A stretch of DNA of 64,000 nucleotides, taken from Blepharisma stoltei (lineage: Eukaryota > Ciliophora > Heterotrichea > Heterotrichida > Blepharismidae). A program made the position numbers and the translations under genes. The notes beneath the pieces were generated by a model, which was not told the DNA's origin, searched no databases, and saw nothing but the letters and a program-made list of their open reading frames with translations. This document shows positions 22,735-34,686 of this stretch, piece after piece. Location: the NCBI GenBank assembly GCA_914767885.1, contig CAJZBQ010000016.1, positions 558,001-622,000 on the forward strand. Direction: 5' to 3'. Every line of letters begins with the position of its first letter. The stretch's first letter is position 1.

Positions 22735-23758
22735 ATGGGTGAAAAATTCTATGCTGTTTTACTTTTTATTTCTCTATCGTTAGTTCTATCAAAGGACTTA
22801 CCTAATAACCCCAACTGTCCTATTTACACCTGCAAGACTTCAGGCCAATCCTTTGTGAATTCAACCTGCATCTTTTATACTCAAACAGCTAAAAATCCTA
22901 CATACTTTATCAATGCATGCTCATCTGTTAAAGCTCCATACTGCACGCCTTCAGTCATGGCAAACTCCACATGTGAAGCAAACCTTCCTAGCCCTCCTCT
23001 TAATGCTTGGCCAGGTGAAAAGTGCCGTTCATCATCGGACTGCAATTCTCTTCACGCACCTAGAGGCTGTGTAAGCGGGATATGTGTAGGATCCCAAGTC
23101 AATGAAGTTTGCTATACAAATGATGACTGCAACCCTGGCTTACGCTGCCTAAATCAAATTTGTACCCCACAAATCCCGATTGGCCAATCACAATGCACAA
23201 GTGACTATGACTGCGTAAATAGTGCTGGCTGCAATGTAGCAGATACCCCTCAAAACAGTGTGTGTACACCTTATTTTTCAATTTCTTCACACCTCCCTGT
23301 GGGCGATTGCACTGCAGATAATGTTTCTTATCTCTGCAATTCAGGTCTCATAAATAAAATGCATTCGGTTCGAGAGAAATTAGCTTTGCTAATTTTCTCT
23401 CCCTCATGGCATTTTATTTATGGGGTTAGGTTTTCTCTCGAGAACTTCTGCACAGCAATAGACGTTTAACTCTGGGAATAGCCAGAGGAACGCCTCCTCA
23501 GTGCAACCAGAGGCTCGGAGTTTTACCTCTCAGCACATCTCCACTGGAAGATGACCCTTAGGCGGAACACGCGCAGGAGCTGAGTCAGGGCGAGGCATCG
23601 GCAACACGCCGAGTGAGAAGTGCAGCAAGACTGGCGACGAAGCTTTGATAGAAGGCTTGGGCCTGGGCTGACCAGGTTAATCCAAGATGGCTCGGTGACA
23701 TCACAAGTTTTGCCAAAAGCCATAGGGGCTGCGGCACCGGACACCTTAAACACTGAAT

Positions 23759-23806
<48 letters not shown>

Positions 23807-24329
23807 CAATTCAGGTCTCTGCATGGACAATAATGGAGTCTATGAATGCATGAATTTATTGTCCTCAAAAGAATTTCCAAATATTTGCCAAGTCGATGGA
23901 GACTGCTATTCAACTCGTGACGATTTTTTCCCGAATGGGATTTTGTATGGGACTTGCTATTGCGGGTATAATCCGACAGCTACGAGTTATTGCTCAATTT
24001 TCCCTGGAGATAAACCTTATTTACAAGTGACAGCTTATTTAAAGAAATGGATTCAGTCAAGTAATATTAACAGCTGCAATACGATGAGAAGATTTGATAT
24101 ACAGTGCATGAGCGATTGGTGGGAGAAAAAAGAGTTCAATTATTATTACTATTATTTGCTGAGTGCTGATTTGTGGCCGCTTATTGAAGGATCTGAGAAA
24201 TGTACTCAGGAGGTTTATTTAGCTAATTGGTACCGAACCAAGAGTTTGCACTTAAGCCAGCCCACCTTCTTAATGCCTGTAGCTGGGGTGACCCAGACAA
24301 AATGTGGAATAGAGGATGGAGTTCAGTAA
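22735..24329 (+). CDS. Secreted cysteine-rich protein
   Basis: ATG at 22735, stop at 24327-24329. Without the 470 bp retroposon (23350-23819) it is 1125 nt, 374 residues. The signal peptide is MGEKFYAVLLFISLSLVLSK. The body has many spaced Cys and EB/furin-like modules (GEKCRSSSDCNSL, VNEVCYTNDDCNPGLRC, QSQCTSDYDC). No TM helix or GPI signal is obvious. This class of Cys-rich secretory protein is common in ciliates, but the role is unknown. The gene lies in tandem 138 bp after HAP2, and both carry retroposons. Confidence 0.8.
23350..23819 (+). mobile_element. Retroposon insertion (470 bp) in the Cys-rich protein gene
   Basis: Target-site duplication GCAATTCAGGTCTC at 23336-23349 and 23806-23819. 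The 3' tail is about eleven AAGT units. The body is GC-rich and unlike the flanking genes. Precise removal restores CNSGLCMDNNG. The duplication has no TA. The TA pair at 23351 and 23803 would instead leave a small in-frame repeat. Confidence 0.88.
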
Positions 24330-25042
24330 TGAGTATAAGGTAAGGTTTTAATTGGTTATGTGGAGATTAAGCCGACTGCAGTTCACATACAGATCAAGGT
24401 TTTACCTGGAGAGAGATGGGACTCAGAGGAAGCTTCTCTTATAATCTTAATTAATTTAAGTTTAAGGTACCAAGCCAAGAAGAATACATAAACTAAACTT
24501 AATTCAATTGATTTCCTTTAATTATTTTGAAGCTTCATAAGTGAGATTTAAATATATGGATTAAATAGGCCTAAATTTCCAGTATCATTTTGATAAATCA
24601 ACTCAATTACGACTTTTATAATTAAACTTAATATCTCTAACTCTTCCAATTTAAAGGGGGTTTAATTTACCAAAAAAATGGAAATTTTACCTATATTTTG
24701 TTCCAATTTAAAGGGGGAGTAAATATAATTCTGTTTACATTATAAAATATATAAGTATATAAAATGACAAGGATAAAGAATTGATTTCTTCTCTAATAAT
24801 TTAAAATATTAGAAATTCTAATTTATGATATTTAACTAGATCGCTAATTAAATAAAGCATATGCTTTCATATGCGAAGCCAGGTAAAGTTTTATATATCA
24901 TAATTTATTACATATTTATACAAATTCCAAATCTGCCTTGAAATTCTCTTTATTATACAATTATTAATCAATAAATTCTTTTATACGATTTTGTTTAAAT
25001 CAGCTTATGCTTTTATCAGTTTAAGCTAAAGTCTTAGATTAT
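24330..25042. other. Non-coding region with one end of a family 2 MITE
   Basis: No coding frame. At 24648-24722 there are two copies of TTCCAATTTAAAGGGGG. They are separated by TTTAATTTACCAAAAAAATG, and the stretch closes with GGGGGAG and TAA. This is the right-end layout of the MITEs with a different arm sequence. I could not find a matching left end. Confidence 0.5.
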
Positions 25043-25228
25043 TTATTTTTTCTTTCCAGATGGTAGCTTAGTTTCAACAAATAAGACATGTCTGTTCACA
25101 ATTGGATCAAATTTTATGAACGACAGCTTTCTTGCAGCATATTTGGTGCTTTTTTGAAAAACTTTGTAGTATCCTGTTTCAGCTGTACTCATTAGTTTGC
25201 ACATTATATGTCTTGCTTTTGGACCCAT
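25043..25228 (-). CDS. Mitochondrial ribosomal protein bL33
   Basis: 61 residues, a normal length for L33. Family blocks are KLMSTAETGYYKVFQK and KFDPIVNRHVLFVETK. bL33 is a small basic protein of the large mitochondrial (bacterial-type) subunit; the rest of the protein is Lys-rich. It lacks the CxxC zinc pairs of some bacterial forms. Divergent from the Rab gene 115 bp away. Confidence 0.88.
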   Translation of the reverse strand: MGPKARHIMCKLMSTAETGYYKVFQKSTKYAARKLSFIKFDPIVNRHVLFVETKLPSGKKK

Positions 25229-25322
25229 ATTTTTTATATATCAAATAAATAAATAGAAAATTAATTTTTTATTTTAAATTATATAATAATGAAAAACTAT
25301 AATATCTCAGCTTAGAATATAA

Positions 25323-26251
<929 letters not shown>

Positions 26252-26341
26252 GGATTAATTTACTTCTAGTAAAAAAAATTCATGGATCTATAAATTTGTA
26301 ATCATCAAAAGAATTTATTAAAATTTTGAAATGTATAGATA

Positions 26342-28789
26342 TTAGTTGTCAATAGATATAGAAGGCGTCCTACTCATAGCTTTCTTAGTTGACCCAAATT
26401 CTGAAGCTGCACTTCTTCCCATCCTTTTAATTTTTTTGATTTTCATTTCTAAATCTTTAAAGTTCCTATAGGCTTCAGTTTTCTCTTCAATTTTTGGCAA
26501 ATTGGGCATTGAAGAAGCGTTTTTTGTATGCTTTGAGATCTGTTTCTTTGATCTTGTAGATAACAGAGCAGTGTCATCAACAGGGGTTTCTCTTCTTGTG
26601 GGCTGCTCAGCTGTTGAGCTTCCAGTTTCAGAGTCAGATTTTATATCAGGGGTTTTATCGACTTTCGATCTCAACTTTTTAAGGAAATTTTCAGACTCTT
26701 CTTGAAGCTCCAACCTGTCGTTTTTCTTTCTTGAGTGCTCTTTAAGCTTAAACTGTATAACATTTTTGAGCAATTGATCGATTGATGAAAAGTTTGCTTG
26801 GCTTCCTGATTTTAATTTAGCTAAACTTAATACTGAGTGTATAGCTTTCTTTTTTTGAAGGGTTTCTACATCGACTTTATCATACTCTGCTTTTATCTCT
26901 CTTGATACTTTTAGTGCTACAGATAGAGCAGAAGAAAGAGAGTCTAAGCTAGTTGCAAACTTATTCCTTAGATTATTCGAAGCTTCTGGGTATAGAAGAT
27001 TAAGCAATTCTTCATAATACATCTCAGTGTCCCCAGAAAAATTTTCAATTGTTGCTTTTATGTCAGATTTTTCTATGAAATACTGAAAAATATAAGACCT
27101 TAAAATTTCATTCGCAAAATTTTCTGCCTTATCTTGGGTTGCTTGGAATTTCTGCATAAAAGCATCTATAATATCTTGCTTTGTATATGTTTTTTGTGGA
27201 TTATGAGGGGTTTCAGTGCCAAAATCCATTCTCACTTTAGATATAGGAGATGCAGCAGGAGATTTAGAAGTATTCATTCTTCTAGTATTAGATCTGTGTA
27301 TATGCGTTAATGATCTCTTATTACTAAATGACCGAGGTGCCATATCTTCTTGCAGTTCCTTATATGTTTTTTTAGATCTTGCCAAATAAATACTCATCAC
27401 TTCATCCTGTGGGCATTTAGCTGCAATATACTCCATTTTGTCTCAAATTTGTGAAAATGCAGTCACAATAAACTTGACAGCATATACTTCGAACTTTTCA
27501 TAATCCTCAATTAGCTCAGATCTTGCTGTATCTTCTCCTATTAAATCAATAGAAGTTAACAGCTCATTAGTAGTGATTGCTTCTCTTTTGGTAAGGGAAA
27601 TCGCTCTTTCTTTGATTTTGCCCATAGAGTTTGAATCTTGAATTTCTGCTTTAATTTGTTTAAGCTGCATAGTAATTTCGTCACATTTGTCCCTTAAATT
27701 AATATGGACTTTTGTTAAATCTTCAAACCTTCTTTGTAGCTGTGACTCTATATTTACCATTCTCGTTAGTGCTCCGGCTATTTCTTGAGGAGTATAAGAA
27801 TCAACTATTTGTGGGTCAGCGTTTAAACAGTTAGACTGTTTCACGATGCTAAATATAGGTTACTCTTTAATTTTATTGAACTCTTCTGTATAAAACCTCA
27901 GCTGATTTTTAAAATTTTCATTCATTTCTTTAAGATTTATGTATTCTTTTAAAGCAGTTGTCATTTCACTATCATAATTATTTTTATTCTCCATGACTTC
28001 TTCTACATTTGCAAATTTTTCGGAAACTCTTTGAGTCAAGCTTGATACAGAATGCTTAAGTTTCACTTCTTTTTTCTTTAAATTCGTCAATTTCTCATTG
28101 CGGAGGGACCTTTCTTTTCCACTTTCATTTTTGCAGCTCTGCACTTCATGGACTGCAAAAATTAATTGATTGTCAGCTTGAACGTGGGAGTCAATGACGT
28201 CTTTTTCATATCTTTTTAGATGCGAAAAAACTTCTCTGATATCTTCAACTTTATTGTGAATTTTTATCTATGTAAATAATACATAAACTTGTTTCCCATT
28301 TGCCTTCATATATTCAAGCTGTTCGGTTATGTGGTTTTCTTCTTCAATTTTCGAATAAATGTTTTGCAGCTCTGTGTTCATTTTAGAAATGAGTTCTTCT
28401 TGTTCGTCAATTGACAATTTAAACCCTGTTGCAAGAGATTGCTGATAATGGTGTAACGATGCTCGAGAATCTGGGGTGCAGGACTGCTTCAAGTCATTGC
28501 TTTTTCTGTATGATTTGACAAGAGAGATTTCTGTTTTCAACCTGCTGAGGATTTCAATTTTTTGAGAATTTTGAAATGAAAGAAAATTATACTCAGATTT
28601 TAATTTTGGAATTTCTGAAAGCTCAATTGGAGCTTCTGTTATGTATTTTTGAGAAATGGAAAACCCGTCTTCAAGTTTTTCCTTGATTGATTGGATTCTT
28701 GTGTCTCTTTTAGTCTCTGAGCTGCTTTTTCTTGATTTTTCGCTTTGAGAAAATAATGCATCAGGCCTGAAATAAGTTAAATTGTTCAT
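26342..28789 (-). CDS. Large coiled-coil protein
   Basis: Start chosen at the ATG at 28789 (MNNLTYFRPDALFS) just after an AT-rich TATATAA stretch; a longer frame upstream looks non-coding. Two 15-nt introns (28268-28282 and 27849-27863) each remove an in-frame TAG or TAA. The product is 805 residues, mostly heptad helices up to about residue 480, then a Ser/Thr/Lys-rich tail. I do not recognise the family; a ciliary or cytoskeletal role is plausible. One TGA (about 27440) is Trp. Divergent from the kelch gene, with 115 bp between starts. Confidence 0.8.
27849..27863 (-). other. 15-nt intron
   Basis: Minus strand GTAACCTATATTTAG. Removes a TAA and joins NKIK to DIVKQ. Confidence 0.85.
28268..28282 (-). 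other. 15-nt intron
   Basis: Minus strand GTATTATTTACATAG. Removes a TAG and joins GKQVY to IKIHN. Confidence 0.85.
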
Positions 28790-28904
28790 TTTTATATAAC
28801 TTTTGCAACTCAAAACCTTTTTAATAGGCCAAAAGAACAGAATTTTAAATAAAAAGTATGTAGGCAATTTTATAATTTAAATTTGATAATTATTTTTTTA
28901 ATTA

Positions 28905-30363
28905 ATGGAAGAGTCTAAATTGAGGGGAAGAGAAAATTTTACTGAACTAAAAGTTGATACTAAAAAATAGCTCCTATGACGTTGATTCAACATAAATTAT
29001 ATATTTTATTAAAAATAAGACGATTTCTTAGATCAACTTGCGTATTTAGATTCAATTAGCATATTTTAGATCCTTCAGTAGACTTGTGGGAAGAAATTCG
29101 CCCAGCAAGAAAACACCCTGCAAGGAGGAGCTATCATTCAGCTTCAGTATGGCAAAACCGAATGTTCATTTATGGAGGCCAAGACTTAAGGGAAGGCCCT
29201 CAGAGAGGCTTTTGGGAACTCCATTTGACAACGTCTAGATGGGATGAAGACAATTGAGAAGAATTGCCTACAGAAGGTCAAGGTCCTCTATGCAGACATT
29301 CAGCTATTGTAAACGATGATAATATGTATATTTTTGGTGGTAGTGATGGGATAACTGAATACAACACCACATTGATTTATAACTTTGCGAATCGCTCATG
29401 GTCACGAATTAATCCAGAGCGTCCAACTTGTCCTCCACCTCTTGATTCTCATACAGCTGCTTTATATGATGATGGTGCAAACTGCTATATGGTTGTGTTT
29501 GGCGGATATGTGTCCGGAGACAGATCGAATGAAACTTATGTGCTTAATTTGAATGCAGCTAAGTGAAGGCAAGTTCCTTTGTCGTCTCCAGCTCCTGAAG
29601 CTAGGGCCAATCATGCTTGTGCTGTATATGGGGATTACTTTTATAGTTTAAATAATAATTATAAACATTAAATTTATAAGAATATAAAGAATGGGATGTA
29701 TTAATTTATGTATAGGCCCACGGAAAAGTATATATTTTTGGTGGATCAAATGATGAAGGAGAAAAACTCAATGATATATGAAAATTAAATCTGAAAACTG
29801 ATACATGGGAGCAGATTAATGCCCAAGGTGATATTCCTTCAGGAAGATCAGGACATTCTGCAGTTGTATTTAAAGAATTCTTAATAATTTTCGGAGGAAT
29901 GAAAGATATAACAAGAGAAACCAATGAAATGTTTTCGTTTAGTTTTGAAAGGAACCTTTGGGCTTGCTTTCAAGAGGAGCATCAAGTAAAAGACCCTGTG
30001 ACTGCAGAACAGCTTGAAGAATACAAAAAATCAAAAGCAAGCCCAACTATGCCAAGACCTAAAAATGAATGTAATAGTCCAACAAGAAGTCCAATAAAAA
30101 GAACAACAACGAATACCTCTCCTCATGGAGAAAGCTCGCCTAGTAGACGAAAAACTTTATATGATGGCCCTGCAACCCCAATTTCAGGGCGTATCAGAGG
30201 TAATGCTCCACATGCTCGTGATGGCCATTCTGCTGTAATATTGGGCAACACTATGATGATTTTTGGGGGAGATAGACATCAAATGCCTTTTAATGACGTT
30301 TATGCATATACACTAGTAGAAAATGTAGTAGCAGCTCCAGTTTTAAATAATTTAATCAATTAA
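28905..30363 (+). CDS. Kelch-repeat protein
   Basis: ATG at 28905, TAA at 30361-30363. Removing two IESs (28950-29068 and 29644-29732) leaves 1251 nt, 416 residues. Six kelch blades are visible, e.g. MFIYGGQD, MYIFGGSDG, MVVFGGYVSG, FYIFGGSND, LIIFGGMKD and MMIFGGDRH. The second IES cuts the fourth blade, and the join gives GDYFY-IFGGSND exactly. Low-complexity Ser/Pro/Arg insert between blades five and six. Kelch propellers are protein-binding scaffolds; the partner is unknown. Three TGA codons are Trp. Confidence 0.9.
28950..29068. other. Inferred IES (119 bp)
   Basis: TA at 28948-28949 and 29067-29068. Removes an early TAG and joins NFTEL to DPSVDLWEEI. Confidence 0.75.
29644..29732. other. 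Inferred IES (89 bp)
   Basis: TA at 29642-29643 and 29731-29732, inside a kelch blade. Excision rebuilds the blade and shifts frame by the required amount. The end position may slide by 2 bp because of TATATA. Confidence 0.85.
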
Positions 30364-30694
30364 AAGAAAATTTATATTATTTGCTAATAAAACCCACGAT
30401 TATAGAAAATTAATTACGTCAAAATCTTTCTTGATTAATTGATTTTATTATTTTTAAGATCTTTTAGCAAATGGATGTATATAGAAAGTTTAAAATGCCA
30501 TAATTCTCTAAGCTTTTATCTGATAACAAATGTGTGAACTTTGATAATATGCTTCTAATATTTTACAAAGCAAATTCAAAAGCACAGTTTATATTAAAAA
30601 AGTAGAAAAATAAGAACTATAATGATATATCAAAGGTATTTTTCTCACTTAAGACTTGAATGACAATTTAATTTCTATTCCAGAATAAGAATAA
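30364..30694. other. Intergenic, no gene seen
   Basis: AT-rich spacer between two plus-strand genes. Confidence 0.5.
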
Positions 30695-31054
30695 ATGGCA
30701 ACATTAAAGGCAGAAGCTCTTTTTAATGCAATGGGTGATCATCTCAGAGCAACAGGGGCAAAATTGGTCAAGCAAATAGGCGCAATTTACCATCTTGAAA
30801 TTCTTCCAAAGCCAGGAGATGAGCCTGTTGTCTTTACGATTGATCTCAAAAATGGATCTGGATCAATGACCAAAGGAAGAGTCGGGTCTGCTGATGCAAC
30901 TTTCACTATGACTGATGATAACTTCATGGCTATTGCACAAGGAAGGATAAATCCACAAGTTGCTTTTATGCAAGGAAAGATGAAAATCAAAGGAGATATG
31001 GCCCATGCAACAAAATTCACTCCTGACATTTTGCCTAAAACCCCTAAACTTTAA
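30695..31054 (+). CDS. SCP2 sterol-transfer family protein
   Basis: Complete 119-residue single-domain SCP2 protein. Family features: alternating strands YHLEILPKPGDEPVVFTIDL, the loop TMTDDNFMAIAQGRINPQVA and FMQGKMKIKGDMAHA. SCP2 domains bind sterols and acyl-CoAs. The C-terminal tripeptide PKL is a weak PTS1-like peroxisome signal. Uninterrupted. Confidence 0.93.
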   Translation: MATLKAEALFNAMGDHLRATGAKLVKQIGAIYHLEILPKPGDEPVVFTIDLKNGSGSMTKGRVGSADATFTMTDDNFMAIAQGRINPQVAFMQGKMKIKGDMAHATKFTPDILPKTPKL

Positions 31055-31668
31055 ATAAACCTTAGGATTAAAAAAGTTAAGATTTTTTATAATCTGTTTC
31101 AGTTTGTGAATATCTTTAGTCTTAAAGTAAGCCTATCCGATTTGATTTGTTTCAAGATGACTAGCAGTAAGTTTCATGCAGCAAAAAAATTTAAATAATC
31201 TTTTCTAATTTATTTAAAGAATAATGATCATAAAAAAGAAACTATTTTTTCAGATATAATAAAATATAATGCTGCTTATTATATAATTTTAGATATATTT
31301 TATGTATTTTTTATAAGTATTTTTAGTTTTTTTAATAACTGTTAATTACATTCTATTAGACTATTGCCATAAAAAGATGCTCGCAGATTCTTTTTTAACA
31401 AAATTATTTGATAAAGAGGATTTAAATGAGCTCAACTAGATATTTTTAAGGATAATTTTATCAATGTTAAAAATTAATCAGATTTTAACTAAATCCTGAA
31501 TTGAGATAAATTAAATTGTATTCTGTTCTATTAACTAATAAGGGCTAAATAAAAAAATTCATATTTTTCACTGTTATTTACTTACTTGCTTAAAAGAAAA
31601 TGCAGTCCAGTTTTTAATATTCTGACATAATCAATATGGGCAATATATAAAATTAATTTTAAATAGGG
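31055..31668. other. Intergenic, no gene seen
   Basis: About 610 bp, very AT-rich. No ORF or repeat recognised. Confidence 0.5.
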
Positions 31669-31905
31669 ATGAGTATTCAACAAGGATCCAAACTACTTAC
31701 AATCAATTTAAGAAAGCTTGAGCACCCATTAGTTTCAAGAGTTAAATTCGATATCGGCGATTCAAGCCCTCCGATGGCAGTTGGAGACAAGTTTCAGCCT
31801 TCACATGGCAAGATAATGAAACTTGAAAAAGAAAAAAAACTTAGTTTTAAAGAATTCTCAGAATTCATGATTGCTCAAAGAGAGATCACGGTATCTAAGA
31901 ACTAA
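31669..31905 (+). CDS. Small protein of unknown function
   Basis: 78 residues, ATG preceded by an AT-rich leader. Composition looks coding (more balanced than the flanks): an N-terminal strand-like half (LLTINLRKLEHPLVSRVKFD) and a Lys/Glu-rich C-terminal helix. No family recognised, no TGA codons. Confidence 0.5.
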   Translation: MSIQQGSKLLTINLRKLEHPLVSRVKFDIGDSSPPMAVGDKFQPSHGKIMKLEKEKKLSFKEFSEFMIAQREITVSKN

Positions 31906-32781
31906 TGTAACAAAATCTTCTTTCAAAACGAATTATTTAATAATATTATGATTTTCAATCATGATTGCAAAAAATTTTTTATTTCACATAATTTAGAATA
32001 GGATTTAAACAAAGTTTTTAGGCAATTAATTTTCTAAATTAGATGATTGAGAAAATCAATTGATTCGACTAAAATGTAGCAAAAATTTTGTTTTTAAATT
32101 AGAAAAGCAATTAAAATGGGATTATGCTTTCCAGTAATTTGCCTTTTTTAAAATTTAATTATCTCAAAGGCAAGTGTATTGATTTTAAAGGTCTATTTGC
32201 TTGTATAGCATTAATATTCAATAACATGAAAAAAAATCGATTACTAAATAAATAATTCAAAATAATGACTTTATCAAGAAGAAAAATTAATTTTGATATA
32301 AATTTTTTAGTTAATAAATAGATTTAAATAAATCTAAAATATTTTAATTGCTTGTATGAAAGGCAAAATTTTTTGGTTTCAAATTCTAAACTCTCTTTTA
32401 ATTTTTATTACTTAGAATATTTTGGATCTTTTAAATAATCCCTTAAAGTAAGAAATTTAGTATTTCAATTTTTAATAGAATTAAAGGCAAAATTGCAGTT
32501 TCTAATTGCTCAATTTAAAAGATATATTTCCCTTTAAGTATTTTTCCTAAATTTAAAAGATTTTGATAATCCTGCCTTTTGTTTGTTTCTTTTGGGGATT
32601 AATTCGCCCTATCTTTAATTGAACAATTATATTGAAAAATTTTTCAAAAACATTGAAATTATTTCCATCTTTGATTATGATTTTATGTCCAAGCATGATC
32701 ACCATTCTCTAAAGCATTATCTGCAGCTTTATTAAACTAAAGAAGTCTAACATTCGCGAAACAATCTGAGAAGAAAATAAA
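31906..32781. other. Intergenic, no gene seen
   Basis: About 875 bp of very AT-rich DNA. Could hold one or more IESs, but no terminal repeat is visible. Confidence 0.45.
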
Positions 32782-34235
32782 ATGGAAGATCAGACTATCA
32801 CCCTAACTATAAAAGCAAGCTCAAGTACTGAGGAAAACAAAGTTCAAGCGCAGCTTTCATGGAGTGTTGGGCAATTAAAAGCCGAGTGTTCTAATAAAAT
32901 GAACATACCTGTCGAGCAAATTAGACTTGTTTATAGAGGTATCAATCCATTTAGGCAAAATTCTAAAAGATGAGACAGTTCTAAAAACTCTTGGCATCGC
33001 TGATGGTCATTCTGTCCATTTAGTTAAAAGTCCAGCTAAAAACGCTCAAAGCCAGCCATCACAACCTGCTCAGTCAGCCCAATCAGCTCCAGCGTCTCAA
33101 AGTGCCCCATCTCCAAGCTCAAACCCTTCCGCAAGCCAGCCAGCACCGTTTTCAGGTAGTCCTGATTTATCTGGGTTTGGAGGCATGCCAAGCTTCCCTG
33201 GAATGGGCGGAATGGGCGGTATGGGAAGTATGGGTGGAATGGGTGGCTTAGGAATGAATCCACAGATGATGCAGCAGATGATGGGTGATCCTCAGACCCA
33301 GCAAATGCTAATCAACATGATGTCAAACCCTCAAGTCATGGAAATGGTCATCAACTCAAACCCAATGCTAAAACAAATGCTTGATGCAAATCCTCAGATG
33401 AGAGAAATGCTGAGAAACCCAGCCATGCTACAAAGCATTTTTTCTATGATGAGAGGAGGAATGGTTCCAGGAATGGGAATGCCAGGTATGGGAATGCCTG
33501 GGATGGGAATGCCAGGAATGGGCATGATAGGTCAACCACCAAGTACAAATCCATCAGTACCTCAAAATCAGCCATCAACTCAGCCGACCCAGACAACCCC
33601 TCCGCAGCCTTCTCAACCAGGACAAGGGATGCCGGGATTTGGAATGGGATATCCTTATGGCGGAATGGGACCTTATGGAGGAGGAATGGGAGGATTTGGA
33701 ATGATGCCGGGGTATGGAGCTTTTAGCCAGCCTCCTGCTCCACAGCAAAATCCTAGTGAAGTATATGCTGTTCAAATCCAACAGATTAAAGATATGGGAT
33801 TTTATAATGAAACCCTAATTATTCAAGCACTGCAAGCAACTGGAGGTAATGTAGAAGCGGCTGTTGAGAGATTATTAACATTCCCTCCGTGAGCGAAAAA
33901 AAAATTTTGTTCGCTCGCAAAGGGTTATTTTTTTTTTTAAAAAAAAATTTATATATAACTTTAATAGTATTTTTTTTTTCCTAAAATTAAAAAAATCCCC
34001 ATTTTGAATAATTGAAAGCAAAATTAATTTAATTTGTAAAATTAAGTTTTAAAATGCAAGCTGTTTAAAATTAAACAGAATTAACTATAGATTTCAATAT
34101 AATAATTATAAATTATATATTATAATATTTTTCATAAAAATTTTTGTTCACACACAGAGAGGTGGGTTTTTACCCAAAAATAGGGATGTTTCCAATGGTT
34201 TGTTAGTTCACCAAGGAGAAGTAAGTAGCTTATAA
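32782..34235 (+). CDS. Ubiquilin (UBL-STI1-UBA shuttle protein)
   Basis: ATG at 32782. A 16-nt intron (32939-32954) and MITE-IES 33878-34223 are removed to leave 1092 nt, 363 residues, stop at 34233-34235. The N-terminal ubiquitin-like domain ends LVYRGKILKDETVLKTLGI. The middle has STI1-type repeats (MMQQMMGDPQTQQMLINMM; PQMREMLRNPAMLQSIFSMM) and Gly/Met repeats (GMGMP). The C-terminal UBA is QIKDMGFYNETLIIQALQA with ERLL. After excision the protein ends ERLLSSL, a normal UBA end. In germline form the frame runs into the MITE. Ubiquilins deliver ubiquitylated clients to the proteasome. Confidence 0.94.
32939..32954 (+). other. 16-nt intron
   Basis: GTATCAATCCATTTAG in the ubiquitin-like domain. 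Removal restores YRG-KILKDETVL. Confidence 0.9.
33878..34223. mobile_element. MITE (family 1), 346 bp, at the end of the ubiquilin UBA
   Basis: TA at 33876-33877 and 34222-34223. Left hairpin CCCTCCGTGAGCGAAAA / TTTTGTTCGCTCG, interior ATGCAAGCTGTTTAAAATTA and TTTTACCCAAAAATAGGG, right end AAGGAGAAG. Moderately decayed. Confidence 0.88.
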
Positions 34236-34333
34236 CTTCGATTTAACAATTATTACTTCTAATTTAACCATAAATAACACAAGCAGCGCTAATATTTAAT
34301 TTTTTCCTATATACTTTTAAGGGATTTAAATTA

Positions 34334-34663
34334 TTAATAGCTTGATTTTCTATATAACTTCGCAAGATAATCTTTTCGATCTTTCATAGAATTCCTAACT
34401 GTTTCAAGCTCTTGCTTAAGTTTTAATTGTTTTTCTTCAATATTCTTGACAAGAAATTGTATTTTGAAATCTGTGACAGATGGATAGCAGAGATAATGGC
34501 TTTTCCATTCAACTTTGCCCAAGTCTCCATCAATGCTTTTAACGATTCTTTCATATCGGATTTTTACTGCAAAAAAATGCTTTCGGATCATATAACCTCT
34601 GAAAACAGCTTGAATGAGTTGGGCTGCTTTTTCACGCTTTAAATTTATATAATAGTCTTTCAT
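34334..34663 (-). CDS. IQ-motif protein
   Basis: 109 residues from ATG at 34663. An IQ motif near the start (AAQLIQAVFRGYMIRKHF) predicts calmodulin or light-chain binding. The C-terminus is a helical Lys/Glu segment. The upstream gene on the same strand stops 23 bp before this ATG. I considered fusion but found no short intron that would join them. Confidence 0.65.
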   Translation of the reverse strand: MKDYYINLKREKAAQLIQAVFRGYMIRKHFFAVKIRYERIVKSIDGDLGKVEWKSHYLCYPSVTDFKIQFLVKNIEEKQLKLKQELETVRNSMKDRKDYLAKLYRKSSY

Positions 34664-34686
34664 TAAAATTATTATGAGGAAAATTA

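Noticed and set aside
23585-23830. ORF with a repeated LTYL tract
   Set aside because: Translation of the AAGT microsatellite tail on the opposite strand.
20661-24329. HAP2 and Cys-rich gene as pseudogenes
   Set aside because: Each has a single clean insertion with intact duplications and an otherwise undamaged frame. In a germline context excision is more likely, though a null allele cannot be ruled out.
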